A stretch of DNA of 15,483 nucleotides from an uncultured Eubacteriales bacterium (GTDB lineage Bacteria > Bacillota > Clostridia > Oscillospirales > Butyricicoccaceae), in contig CAKUPI010000013.1 in the NCBI GenBank assembly GCA_934675045.1, positions 1-15,483 on the forward strand, in the 5' to 3' direction. The position numbers and the translations under genes are program-made. Numbering within the stretch: the stretch's first letter is position 1; each line of letters starts with the position of its first letter. Below, in pieces: positions 7,036-15,150 of this stretch. The notes below the pieces were generated by a model, which was not told the DNA's origin, did not search any database, and was given only the letters and a program-made list of their open reading frames with translations.

Positions 7036-7707
7036 TCACTCCTTTTCTCGCGGGCAGCACAGCAGAAACTCGCAAAGCTCCTGCGGTGTCGCGGCCAAAA
7101 ATACGTGTGGGCAGCTTTCAAGCTCCTGCCGGGAGCCATATCCGTACAAAACACCGACGCCGTCGAGACCGTGCGCCTGCGCGCCCAGCAGATCGTATTG
7201 GCGGTCGCCCACCATGATCATCTGCTCGCGGGGAATACCCGGCGCGTTTTGCAGGGCGTACTCGATGACCTTGGCTTTTTCGCTGCGGCTGAGGTCCATC
7301 GAGGCGGCGGCGACAAAATCAAAGTACGGCTCCAGACCGAAGTGGCGGACAATGCTCATGGTCGGCCCTTCCGGCTTGGAGGTGGCCATCATCACGAAAA
7401 AACCGGCGTCGTGCAGGGCGCGCAGCATGGCGGGAACCCCGTCGTACAGGTGGTTTTGCCGGTACCCGAGAACGGCGTAGTCGGCGCGGTAGGCGGCGAT
7501 GGCCGCCTCGGCCTTTTCGTGGCTCAGGCCGTACATCTGCGTATAGGAATGGTAGAGCGGGGGACCGATGACGGCGCGCAGGCGCTCGTCGTCGGGCTCG
7601 TTCAGGCCGACGCTTTGCAGCCCCAGCCGAAAGCAGCGGAAAATCCCCTCGCTGGGATCGGACAAGGTGCCGTCCAGGTCGAACAGAACGCAGCGGTATT
7701 TACGCAT
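7036..7707 (-). CDS. HAD-superfamily hydrolase, phosphoglycolate phosphatase/nucleotidase-like
   Basis: 223 residues with all haloacid dehalogenase motifs: motif I FDLDGT with nucleophile D10 and acid D12, motif II T109-S110, motif III K144, and motif IV GDRQYD with D168 and D172. An alpha-helical cap of subclass IA type lies between about residues 15 and 90. Such enzymes hydrolyse phosphate from small metabolites in the cytosol; Gph, PpaX and YjjG-like 5'-nucleotidases share this layout and cannot be separated by eye. It starts three bases after the guaB stop and ends five bases before the nitroreductase start, so the three are almost certainly one transcript. Next to guaB a role in nucleotide clean-up is plausible but unproven. 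Confidence 0.9.
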   Translation of the reverse strand: MRKYRCVLFDLDGTLSDPSEGIFRCFRLGLQSVGLNEPDDERLRAVIGPPLYHSYTQMYGLSHEKAEAAIAAYRADYAVLGYRQNHLYDGVPAMLRALHDAGFFVMMATSKPEGPTMSIVRHFGLEPYFDFVAAASMDLSRSEKAKVIEYALQNAPGIPREQMIMVGDRQYDLLGAQAHGLDGVGVLYGYGSRQELESCPHVFLAATPQELCEFLLCCPREKE

Positions 7708-7710
7708 GGC

Positions 7711-9201
<1,491 letters not shown>

Positions 9202-9244
9202 TTAACCTTTCAAACAGCAGACATTTTTGTATATTTTACCTTAC

Positions 9245-9274
9245 ATTATATCACCGGATACGCGGCAAACGCAA
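9245..9274 (-). promoter_or_regulatory. Sigma-A promoter for guaB
   Basis: On the minus strand TTGCGT (9274-9269), an 18-base spacer and a consensus TATAAT (9250-9245). The start point falls near 9238, giving a leader of about 50 bases. The -35 hexamer begins at the base next to the stop codon of the glycosylase gene. I saw no guanine (purine) riboswitch in the short leader. Confidence 0.7.
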
Positions 9275-10120
9275 TCATTTCCGGGCGGTCTTTCCCGATT
9301 TTTGATTTCTGACATAATAGAAGATATATTGCTGTGCGATTCCGGCAGTTTCGCCAAAAAGGTGCGTGGGAAAGCCCTGTTCCCACAGAGAAGAAGCCTT
9401 TTTCATCCAGGTGTCGACGGGAAAAGCGTCGAGCTTTTGCAGGCCGAAAAGCAGCACGCAGTCGGCGACTTTGCGCCCGACGCCGCTCAGCTCCATCAGC
9501 CGCTGCCGGGCGGCGTCGGTCGGAAGCGCGGACAGCGCGCCGAGGTCAAGGCCGCCGGCCACCTCACGCGCGGCGGCCAGCAGATAGGCGGTGCGGTACC
9601 CCGCGCGGACGGGCGCAAGGTCCTCTGCGGTGCAGTACGCCAGCCGCGCTGCCGTGGGAAAGGCGAACAGCGGGCCGTCCGGCCCGGCAATTTCCGTGCC
9701 GAACAAACGGCACAGCGTGTCGATCATGGCGCGGATTCGGGGAATGTTGCAGCACTGCGAAAGAATAAAAGAGCACAGCGTTTCCCACGGGTCCTGCGCC
9801 AGCACATGCAGGCCGCGCCCGAAGCCGACGGCCTGACGCAAAAGGGGGTCGCCGCACAGCAGCCGCTCAATGCCGCCGTAATCCCGCTCCAAATCGAGGT
9901 ACCGCAGCCAGATCTGCTCAAAGGCCCGGCGCGGCGTTTCGAGGAAAAGGGAAGAGCCTTCGCACCACAGCCGCAGCGGATGGCCGAAGGCCACTCCGTG
10001 GTAGCCGCCGCGCGGGTGGGGAGTAAAGCGGAAGCATTGCCCGCATTCAAACGTGTGCTGCGGCGAAAAGACACCGGCGTCCCGAACCTCCAAAAAGCCC
10101 CGATGCTCAAGAACGGTCAA
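9275..10120 (-). CDS. ogg: OGG1-type 8-oxoguanine DNA glycosylase/AP lyase
   Basis: 281 residues. It excises oxidised guanine from DNA and cleaves the abasic site. Residues 23-32 (TFECGQCFRF) match the OGG N-terminal domain. The helix-hairpin-helix and GPD loop read LSGVGRKVADCVLLFG...DAFPVDTWMKK, giving catalytic K217 and D236 with the same 19-residue spacing as K249/D268 of human OGG1. R128 in NIPRI corresponds to human R154, which contacts the orphan cytosine, but the residues aligned to human N149/N150 are C123/C124. The start is uncertain: TTG at 10120 fits the N-terminal length, with AAGGA twelve bases upstream, and a TAA lies 27 bases upstream in frame. It follows the M23 peptidase gene by 64 bases on the same strand. 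Confidence 0.88.
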   Translation of the reverse strand: MTVLEHRGFLEVRDAGVFSPQHTFECGQCFRFTPHPRGGYHGVAFGHPLRLWCEGSSLFLETPRRAFEQIWLRYLDLERDYGGIERLLCGDPLLRQAVGFGRGLHVLAQDPWETLCSFILSQCCNIPRIRAMIDTLCRLFGTEIAGPDGPLFAFPTAARLAYCTAEDLAPVRAGYRTAYLLAAAREVAGGLDLGALSALPTDAARQRLMELSGVGRKVADCVLLFGLQKLDAFPVDTWMKKASSLWEQGFPTHLFGETAGIAQQYIFYYVRNQKSGKTARK

Positions 10121-10150
10121 GCGAAACTCACATCCTTCCGGCTGTTATCC

Positions 10151-10166
10151 CCGCGCGAAAGCGCGG
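10151..10166. other. Short GC hairpin between M23 peptidase and glycosylase genes
   Basis: CCGCGC (10151-10156) and GCGCGG (10161-10166) pair around GAAA. On the minus strand, downstream of the peptidase stop, it forms a tight stem but no T-run follows, so it is not a clear terminator. It may pause or stabilise the transcript end. A second possible pairing with the GCGGC/GCCGC sequence near 10170-10185 competes with it. Confidence 0.4.
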
Positions 10167-10184
10167 CATGCGGTTTGGCCGCGC

Positions 10185-12434
10185 TCAGTTGCTGTCGCTC
10201 CGGTACAGGAAGGTCACGATCTGGCCGCGGGTGCAGTGGTCATCGGACCCGAACCGCCCGCCGCCGATGCCGCCGGTGATGCCGTTCTGCGCCGCCCAGC
10301 TGACGGCCTTTGCATAGTAGGCGCCGGGCGCCACATCGTCAAACGCCGCATAGCCGCCGGCTGCCGGGCTTCCCTTGGCACGGTAGAGGAAGGTGACGAT
10401 CTGCGCGCGGGAGCAGTTGTCGCCGGGGGTGAAGGCCGTATCGCTCGTGCCTCTTGTGACGCCCTGCTCCATGGCCCACAGGACGGCGTCATAATAGTAG
10501 CTTCCGGCGGGAACATCGGCAAAGGGCATAACGGCGGCGCGGGGAGACGGAGAGCCGGCTGCGCGCCACAGGAAGGTGACCGCCTGTGCGCGGGTGCAGC
10601 GGCCGTCGGGCTCGAAGGTCGTCGCGCTGGTGCCGCCGGTGACGCCGGCGGCTGCGGCCCACAGCACCGCATCGCGGTAATAGGAGCCGGCGGGAACGTC
10701 CGTAAAGCAGCACTGGGCGGCAAGCTCCGCAAAGACGGCCTCTACCGTGACCTTGCCGGAGGGCATCCTGAAGGTGTACCGCTCGCCGCTTTGGACGACG
10801 TTCAGGCCGATGTCCCGGCCGTCGGCGCCGCGCACGGTGAGTGCATCCAGCGTCCAGCCCAGGTCGGGAGCTACCGTCAGGGTGACGGAGGTGCCGGCAG
10901 AGGCCGTCTTGTGGCTGGCGGTCACGCGGCCATGCCTGCTGTCTTTGACCGTGATGGCGTCATTTCCTTCGACCAGAATGGTGCAGTACGCGGTTTTTCC
11001 GCCGACGGTGGCAGAGACGGTCGCCGTTCCGGGCGCATTCGCCGTCACCAGAAAACCGCCGCTATAAGAGGCAACGGCAGGGTTGTCGCAGCGGATTTCC
11101 GCCGTGCTGACGGCCTCCATCGGCTCGGCCTCCAGATTGAGCACGCCTTTCTCCCCGACCTTCAAGCGGAGCGTGTCGGGGCTGAACGCGAGATACTGCA
11201 CGGCATGATCGGGGCCGGTTACGGTGATGCTGCATTCGGCGGTGTCGAGAACACGTCCCGTTTTATTTTCGATAATGGACAAAATCAGCACAGCGCGCCC
11301 CACGGCATTGCCGCGCACCCGGATTTGCTCATTGTCCGCCCACGAAAAATCGATGCAGCAGTCTCCTGAGCACCCCATCGAGAGGAAATAGCCGAGGTCT
11401 GTGTTTCCGGAGTAGCCGTAAGGAATATAAAAGTCACTGTTTCCGGGTAGCGCGAGCGTAACGGAATCGTATGCAAGCCAAACGGACGGCGTATCGTATT
11501 TCTGCGGCGGAACGTCTTTCAGCCAAGCGTAGTTGACCCAGCCCACCGTGCCGTCCAGCCGGATTTTCGCCCATGTACGGCCTTCATACTGCTCCGTGGT
11601 GACGCCGAAAACATAAACCTCGGTGCCGTTGGGAATGGACTTGATTTTATATTGGCTGGCCGTAGACACGGTGGAGGAGAACAGCAGCGTGCTGCCCGCG
11701 CCGACATCCACCGTCATGTTGTAGCCTTTTGAAATCAGCTTCGGCTCGGCTGTAGGAGAAGTCACGCCGCCGCCGGAGTAGGCGTATACGCCGTTTTGCA
11801 GGGAGTAGTTGGCGCCGACCCACGCGCCGAAGTGCACGCTGGAGTTTGGCACATGAGACGAGAAGGTGAGCTTTTCGTAAACAGAGCGGTTGTCCTGATA
11901 ATATTGAAAGGATCGGCAGGCCTTGTCCCTTGTCCTGCTGCCCTCATAAAGCTCCAGATGCAGGTGCGGCCCCGTGGAGGCGCCGGAGCTTCCGGTCTTT
12001 GCAATCTGCTGTCCCGCCGAAACCCACTGTCCGACGCTGACGTCGATGGAGTCATGCGTCAAATGCGCATATCTCGAATAATATGTCCGTCCGCCTGCGG
12101 TGTGCTTGATGAGGACAAAGTTTCCCCAGGTATCGCCGCATTTGTCGTTGGGGTTGCTGTCGTGCGTACATTCGTTGCATATCTGGGAAACAACGCCATC
12201 CTCGACGGCATATACAGCCGTGCCTCTTCCGACAGGAATGTCAATGCCGTTGTGCTGAGTGCCGCCGCTGTAATGGTCCAAAGCGTTGATGTGATACGCG
12301 TTTGCCAAAGGCCATTGCGGTGAAAATCCCCCGGCTGCCTTTACAGAGCCGACTCCGCCCAGCGCAGCCGCAAGCAGTGCAAGCGTCAACATAAAACTGC
12401 AAGTTCTCCGTCCATATCGTACCATTTTCCGCAT
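10185..12434 (-). CDS. SLH-anchored M23 (LytM-type) peptidoglycan endopeptidase, multidomain
   Basis: 749 residues, secreted. A signal peptide covers 1-34 (basic start, hydrophobic core to GSVKAA). The M23 zinc-peptidase domain is at about 40-165: HNGIDIPVG gives ligands H61 and D65, with RYAHL at 121-125 and HLHLE giving H157 and H159. Between the first two parts sits a cysteine-bearing insert, CNECTHDSNPNDKC (86-99). An SH3-like wall-binding domain follows (about 235-308, ending in GWVNYAWLKDV), then Ig-like BIG2-type modules (about 315-490), an InlB-type repeat module (about 491-568), and three SLH repeats (about 575-630, 636-690, 695-749) that attach to secondary wall polymer. It would cut peptide crosslinks at the cell surface during growth or division. 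The ATG at 12434 is nine bases from a GGAGG. Confidence 0.93.
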   Translation of the reverse strand: MRKMVRYGRRTCSFMLTLALLAAALGGVGSVKAAGGFSPQWPLANAYHINALDHYSGGTQHNGIDIPVGRGTAVYAVEDGVVSQICNECTHDSNPNDKCGDTWGNFVLIKHTAGGRTYYSRYAHLTHDSIDVSVGQWVSAGQQIAKTGSSGASTGPHLHLELYEGSRTRDKACRSFQYYQDNRSVYEKLTFSSHVPNSSVHFGAWVGANYSLQNGVYAYSGGGVTSPTAEPKLISKGYNMTVDVGAGSTLLFSSTVSTASQYKIKSIPNGTEVYVFGVTTEQYEGRTWAKIRLDGTVGWVNYAWLKDVPPQKYDTPSVWLAYDSVTLALPGNSDFYIPYGYSGNTDLGYFLSMGCSGDCCIDFSWADNEQIRVRGNAVGRAVLILSIIENKTGRVLDTAECSITVTGPDHAVQYLAFSPDTLRLKVGEKGVLNLEAEPMEAVSTAEIRCDNPAVASYSGGFLVTANAPGTATVSATVGGKTAYCTILVEGNDAITVKDSRHGRVTASHKTASAGTSVTLTVAPDLGWTLDALTVRGADGRDIGLNVVQSGERYTFRMPSGKVTVEAVFAELAAQCCFTDVPAGSYYRDAVLWAAAAGVTGGTSATTFEPDGRCTRAQAVTFLWRAAGSPSPRAAVMPFADVPAGSYYYDAVLWAMEQGVTRGTSDTAFTPGDNCSRAQIVTFLYRAKGSPAAGGYAAFDDVAPGAYYAKAVSWAAQNGITGGIGGGRFGSDDHCTRGQIVTFLYRSDSN

Positions 12435-12506
12435 CTTACTATGCCTCCGCTATCTCAATTTTTCATTCCGTTCAAACAGGAACGGTACAGTCGATGGATT
12501 GCCGAA

Positions 12507-12537
12507 GCGGCAGGTTTGCGAGAAACCGCCCTGCCGC
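12507..12537. other. Stable hairpin in the long leader of the M23 peptidase gene
   Basis: GCGGCAGG (12507-12514) and CCTGCCGC (12530-12537) pair perfectly, with a further TTT/AAA pairing inside. It lies in the roughly 220-base untranslated leader between the putative promoter at 12660-12688 and the ATG at 12434. I compared the leader with the cyclic-di-AMP and cyclic-di-GMP riboswitch consensus motifs, as recalled, because these often precede wall hydrolases, and saw no convincing match. No T-run follows in the minus direction, so it is not a simple attenuator. Confidence 0.45.
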
Positions 12538-12659
12538 AGAAGATACTGGCGCAAATACAGAGCTTAGCAAGATTTTTCAGGGCACGTGCAGGATCTCCAT
12601 AGCCTTTCCCCCCGTTACTTTTTCCTCCGTTTTTTGCCTTTTGTCCGGCACATGCCTTG

Positions 12660-12688
12660 ATTGTATCACGCGACTTGACAATATTCAA
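12660..12688 (-). promoter_or_regulatory. Sigma-A-like promoter for the M23 peptidase gene
   Basis: On the minus strand TTGAAT (12688-12683), a 17-base spacer and TACAAT (12665-12660). The start would be near 12653, leaving a leader of about 220 bases. Divergent from the tRNA-side promoter at 12739-12767. Found by eye. Confidence 0.5.
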
Positions 12689-12695
12689 CCGGCCC

Positions 12696-12735
12696 GCAGC
12701 AGGCGGGCGATGTAGGTTTGCAGCAGGCGGGCGAT
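12696..12735. repeat. Tandem direct repeat of 16 bases, 24-base period
   Basis: GCAGCAGGCGGGCGAT occurs at 12696-12711 and exactly again at 12720-12735, with TGTAGGTT between. It lies between the divergent M23 and tRNA-side promoters, immediately upstream of the latter's -35 box. It may be paired protein-binding sites or a small duplication. Confidence 0.65.
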
Positions 12736-12738
12736 CCG

Positions 12739-12767
12739 TTGACGGGTATTTTGCGTTATGCTATAAT
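12739..12767 (+). promoter_or_regulatory. Strong sigma-A promoter upstream of the tRNA-Leu region
   Basis: TTGACG (12739-12744), 17-base spacer, TATAAT (12762-12767), with a TGC one base before the -10 box. Transcription should begin near 12774, just before the tRNA-Leu-like fragment. No better promoter was seen between here and the intact tRNA at 12956, so it probably drives that gene as well. Confidence 0.8.
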
Positions 12768-12773
12768 GCAAAC

Positions 12774-12818
12774 TGTCTATGCCGATGGTGCGGAATGGGC
12801 AGACGTGCAGGGTTTAGG
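12774..12818 (+). pseudogene. Degenerate 5' half of a tRNA-Leu
   Basis: Bases 12774-12818 align without gaps to 12949-12993, a 175-base offset. By hand count 35 of 45 positions agree, including 26 of 29 over the D-arm to anticodon segment (12790-12818). The D-arm (GCG...CGT), the GGCAGAC D-loop end and the TTTAGG anticodon loop are kept. After the loop the copy breaks off: the anticodon stem cannot close, and there is no variable arm, T-arm (GTTCGA) or CCA. It cannot be a working tRNA. It begins at the expected start point of the promoter at 12739-12767, so it may be either a dead duplicate or a transcribed tRNA-derived RNA. Confidence 0.72.
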
Positions 12819-12834
12819 CGATGTCATCTCGGGT

Positions 12835-12857
12835 AAAAGCAGGGCCATCCTGTTTTT
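12835..12857 (+). terminator. Weak terminator-like hairpin after the tRNA-Leu fragment
   Basis: AAAAGCAGG (12835-12843) and CCTGTTTTT (12849-12857) pair around GCCAT with one G-T pair. The GC core is only four pairs and most of the T-run is inside the stem, so it may stop some transcripts and let others read on to the intact tRNA. Confidence 0.5.
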
Positions 12858-12926
12858 ATAGATGCGGGTCAAGCGCAACGCTCCGCCTCGGTTCCTCGCC
12901 GTGTAAAAATCAGAGGACAACAAAAT

Positions 12927-12948
12927 AGCGGCAGAAATCCCTGCCGCT
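12927..12948. other. Hairpin directly upstream of tRNA-Leu
   Basis: AGCGGCAG (12927-12934) and CTGCCGCT (12941-12948) form a perfect eight-base stem with loop AAATCC, ending seven bases before the tRNA. It may be part of the precursor 5' leader recognised during processing. Its GCGGCAG/CTGCCGC arms recur in the hairpin at 12507-12537. Confidence 0.55.
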
Positions 12949-12955
12949 TGTATCT

Positions 12956-13040
12956 GCGGGTATGGCGGAATTGGCAGACGCGCAGGATTTAGGTTCCTGT
13001 GCCGCAAGGCGTGTGGGTTCGACCCCCACTACCCGTACCA
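12956..13040 (+). tRNA. tRNA-Leu, anticodon UAG, CCA encoded
   Basis: 85 bases that fold as a complete class II tRNA. Acceptor stem GCGGGTA with TACCCGT (first pair G-U); D-arm GCG/CGC with GG in the loop; anticodon stem CAGGA/TCCTG with loop TTTAGGT, anticodon TAG; variable arm with GCC-GCAA-GGC stem, as expected for leucine; T-arm GTGGG/CCCAC with TTCGACC; discriminator A and genomic CCA at 13038-13040. It reads CUA and other CUN leucine codons. Confidence 0.97.
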
Positions 13041-13049
13041 AACCAAGAC

Positions 13050-13097
13050 AATCCGAACCAAATCTTCCCAGTCGGGGATGGGTTCGGATTCTTTTTT
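13050..13097 (+). terminator. Rho-independent terminator after tRNA-Leu
   Basis: AATCCGAACC (13050-13059) pairs with GGTTCGGATT (13081-13090), extended inside by TTCCC/GGGGA around AGTC, and followed by CTTTTTT (13091-13097). It closes the tRNA unit and separates it from the ATP synthase promoter. Confidence 0.93.
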
Positions 13098-13150
13098 CTT
13101 GAGCTGGCATATACGAGATGGCCGGCGCGGCGGGAAGGAGGAAGGGGCGC

Positions 13151-13179
13151 TTGCTATTTTTTTTCAGCTGTGGTATAGT
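13151..13179 (+). promoter_or_regulatory. Sigma-A promoter of the ATP synthase operon
   Basis: TTGCTA (13151-13156), 17-base spacer, TATAGT (13174-13179). The start would be near 13186, giving a leader of about 115 bases that contains the two inverted repeats described separately. Confidence 0.72.
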
Positions 13180-13192
13180 AGATAAAAATTGT

Positions 13193-13220
13193 ATTCATTA
13201 ATATTTTAACATTAATGAAT
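13193..13220 (+). promoter_or_regulatory. Perfect inverted repeat just downstream of the atp start point
   Basis: ATTCATTAAT (13193-13202) and ATTAATGAAT (13211-13220) are perfect complements separated by eight bases. It lies about +8 to +35 of the predicted transcript, a position suited to a repressor operator or an RNA hairpin. No known regulator can be assigned. Confidence 0.55.
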
Positions 13221-13235
13221 TAGTGTTACAAAGAA

Positions 13236-13265
13236 CCCGGCGCTGCGGCGCGCAGCTTTGCCGGG
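13236..13265 (+). other. Strong GC hairpin in the atp operon leader
   Basis: CCCGGC (13236-13241) pairs with GCCGGG (13260-13265), and inside it GCTGCG (13242-13247) pairs with CGCAGC (13251-13256) around a three-base loop, with TTT bulged. There is no T-run after it, so it is probably a stabilising or regulatory leader structure and not a terminator. It ends 34 bases before the first ATG. Confidence 0.6.
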
Positions 13266-13299
13266 CATATGCAAAGGGTATCACGAACGGAGAACACCG

Positions 13300-13587
13300 A
13301 TGAAAAAGAACGGAATGTTTGAAGTTCTGCGCGGCATCTCCTACCTGACGCAGGTCGGGCTTTCACTGGCTACTCCGATTATTTTGTGTCTGCTGGCCGC
13401 CCACTGGCTGCAGGCACGCTTTGGCATGGGCAGCTGGCTGATGCTGGCAGGGCTTTTGATTGGATTGGTAAGCGGGCTTATGAACCTGTGGAGCTTCTTT
13501 AAAATGGTCGAAAAAAAGGCTTTGCGCAGTTCGGACGATGAAAGAGGAACGCAACCAAAGGACAGGAGGGATAAAAATGAGCGTTAA
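13300..13587 (+). CDS. atpZ: AtpZ/AtpI-family small membrane protein, first gene of the ATP synthase operon
   Basis: 95 residues. Two transmembrane helices at about 19-38 and 44-66 are separated by a short ARFGMGSW turn, then a highly charged tail (SSDDERGTQPKDRRDKNER). This is the layout of the AtpZ/AtpI family, which associates with F-type ATP synthase and has been linked to Mg2+/Ca2+ movement and to c-ring assembly. The ATG at 13300 lies behind GGAG at 13289-13292; an upstream TTG in frame lies inside the leader hairpin region and is unlikely. Its 3' end overlaps the next gene by 11 bases. Position at the head of the atp cluster is the main support, since sequence conservation in the family is low. 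Confidence 0.82.
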   Translation: MKKNGMFEVLRGISYLTQVGLSLATPIILCLLAAHWLQARFGMGSWLMLAGLLIGLVSGLMNLWSFFKMVEKKALRSSDDERGTQPKDRRDKNER

Positions 13588-14017
13588 TCCGGTAGTTAAA
13601 AAGGAAACCGGCCGCATTGCGGTGGGAACCGTCGCCCTATCCGCCGTCATGGTAGGGATTTTTGCGGCGTGCGGACGCTTTGACTGGACGGTTTTATGGG
13701 GCGCATTGCTGGGAACCGGTTATGCCATTCTGAATTTTTTCCTGATGGCCTATACCATTCAAAAAGGCACCGAGTCCACACACGAGCAGGCCAAGACAAA
13801 GGTGCAGCTTTCGTACATCCTGCGCACTCTTTTGATGTTGGCCGTCGGCATTTTGGGAATGGCGCTGCCGTGCTTTTACTGGATGGCAGTTTTACTGCCT
13901 TTTTTCTTTCCACGGCTGACCATTCACCTGATGCATCTTTTTAAAATCGCCGATCCCTCTGCTGACAATACCGAGGATCAGACAAAGCAGGAGGGGAGTG
14001 AAGAAGTAAAGAAATGA
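13577..14017 (+). CDS. atpI: ATP synthase protein I-like membrane protein
   Basis: 146 residues with four predicted membrane helices (about 14-32, 37-59, 87-105, 107-124), a short loop of charged residues (KGTESTHEQAKTKVQ) between the second and third, and an acidic, hydrophilic tail. The size, topology and place directly before atpB fit AtpI, a non-structural helper of F-type ATP synthase implicated in c-ring assembly. The ATG at 13577 is chosen because AGGAGGG ends at 13570, six bases upstream. The start lies inside the previous gene and the stop overlaps the atpB start by four bases (ATGA), so translation along atpZ-atpI-atpB is coupled. Confidence 0.8.
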   Translation: MSVNPVVKKETGRIAVGTVALSAVMVGIFAACGRFDWTVLWGALLGTGYAILNFFLMAYTIQKGTESTHEQAKTKVQLSYILRTLLMLAVGILGMALPCFYWMAVLLPFFFPRLTIHLMHLFKIADPSADNTEDQTKQEGSEEVKK

Positions 14018-14769
14018 ATGTAGATATTCACGGCGCCCGTATTTTTTGTGAGATTCCCATTTTGGGCGGCATTCCCATCACGGCGACCATGGTCAACGCG
14101 TGGTGCGTCATGGCGCTGATTATCGGTGTGTGCATCTGGCTGACGTGGGATTTGAAGGTGCGGCCGACGGGCAAAAAGCAGATTGTGGCCGAGTTTCTGG
14201 TGCAGGCGGCGCAGAAATTCGTCGTCGGCAACATGGGCGAAAAGTTCAGCAACATGATCCCGTTTGTCTCGGCCATTTTCAGCATGTCGCTGCTGTGCAG
14301 CCTGTCCAGCCTGATAGGCGCCTACCCGGCGACCAGCGATCTGTCCACCGAATTGGCATGGGCCCTTGTCGTATTTGTCATGATTACCGCCACCAAAATC
14401 AAAACATCGGGCATCGGCGGCTATCTGAAAGGGTTTACGCAGCCCATTTTTGTGCTGACTCCCTTCAATATCCTCAGCGAGCTGGCTACGCCGATTTCCA
14501 TGGCCTTCCGTCACTTCGGCAACATTATCTCGGGCAGCGTCATCACCGCGCTGGTCTACGCGGCGCTGGCCGCGGCGTCGCACGCCCTCTTTGGGTGGCT
14601 GCCGGGAGCGCTCGGCGCGATTTTGGGCTCCATTCCGATTTTGCAGGTCGGTATACCGGCTTTCCTGTCGGTCTATTTCGACCTGTTTTCCAGCGGCATG
14701 CAGGCCTTCATTTTCTGCATGCTGACCATGCTGTACATTGCCAATGCGGCAGAGACAGAAGAAGGGTAA
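14014..14769 (+). CDS. atpB: F-type ATP synthase subunit a
   Basis: 251 residues, the membrane stator subunit that forms the two ion half-channels against the c-ring. Five to six transmembrane helices are evident. The essential arginine is R166 in SMAFRHFGNIISG, corresponding to E. coli R210, and the C-terminal helix DLFSSGMQAFIFCMLTMLYIANA is typical. The start overlaps the atpI stop (ATGA). A G-rich ribosome binding site lies at 13990-13998, somewhat far, consistent with coupling. The N-terminus (MNVDIHGARIFCEIPILGGIPIT) is short, as is common in Firmicutes. A 75-base gap then precedes atpE. Confidence 0.96.
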   Translation: MNVDIHGARIFCEIPILGGIPITATMVNAWCVMALIIGVCIWLTWDLKVRPTGKKQIVAEFLVQAAQKFVVGNMGEKFSNMIPFVSAIFSMSLLCSLSSLIGAYPATSDLSTELAWALVVFVMITATKIKTSGIGGYLKGFTQPIFVLTPFNILSELATPISMAFRHFGNIISGSVITALVYAALAAASHALFGWLPGALGAILGSIPILQVGIPAFLSVYFDLFSSGMQAFIFCMLTMLYIANAAETEEG

Positions 14770-15108
<339 letters not shown>

Positions 15109-15150
15109 ACCGTGTATTGGCAGGTATCCTGACCGAAAGGGGAAGATCCA

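Noticed and set aside
9227..11369. Long plus-strand open frames opposite the glycosylase and M23 peptidase genes
   Set aside because: The minus-strand genes have clear domains and catalytic residues; the plus-strand translations are compositionally biased and motif-free.
12435..12653. Cyclic-di-AMP or cyclic-di-GMP riboswitch in the M23 leader
   Set aside because: Considered because wall hydrolases often carry one, but the conserved core motifs as I remember them are not present.
12455..12688. 77-codon minus-strand frame upstream of the M23 gene
   Set aside because: It starts upstream of the likely transcript start, has no good ribosome binding site and no recognisable protein features; the region is better explained as a leader.
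12774..12955. T-box leader
   Set aside because: The downstream gene is a tRNA, not an aminoacyl-tRNA synthetase or amino acid gene, and no T-box sequence is visible; the tRNA similarity is direct homology, not antiterminator pairing.
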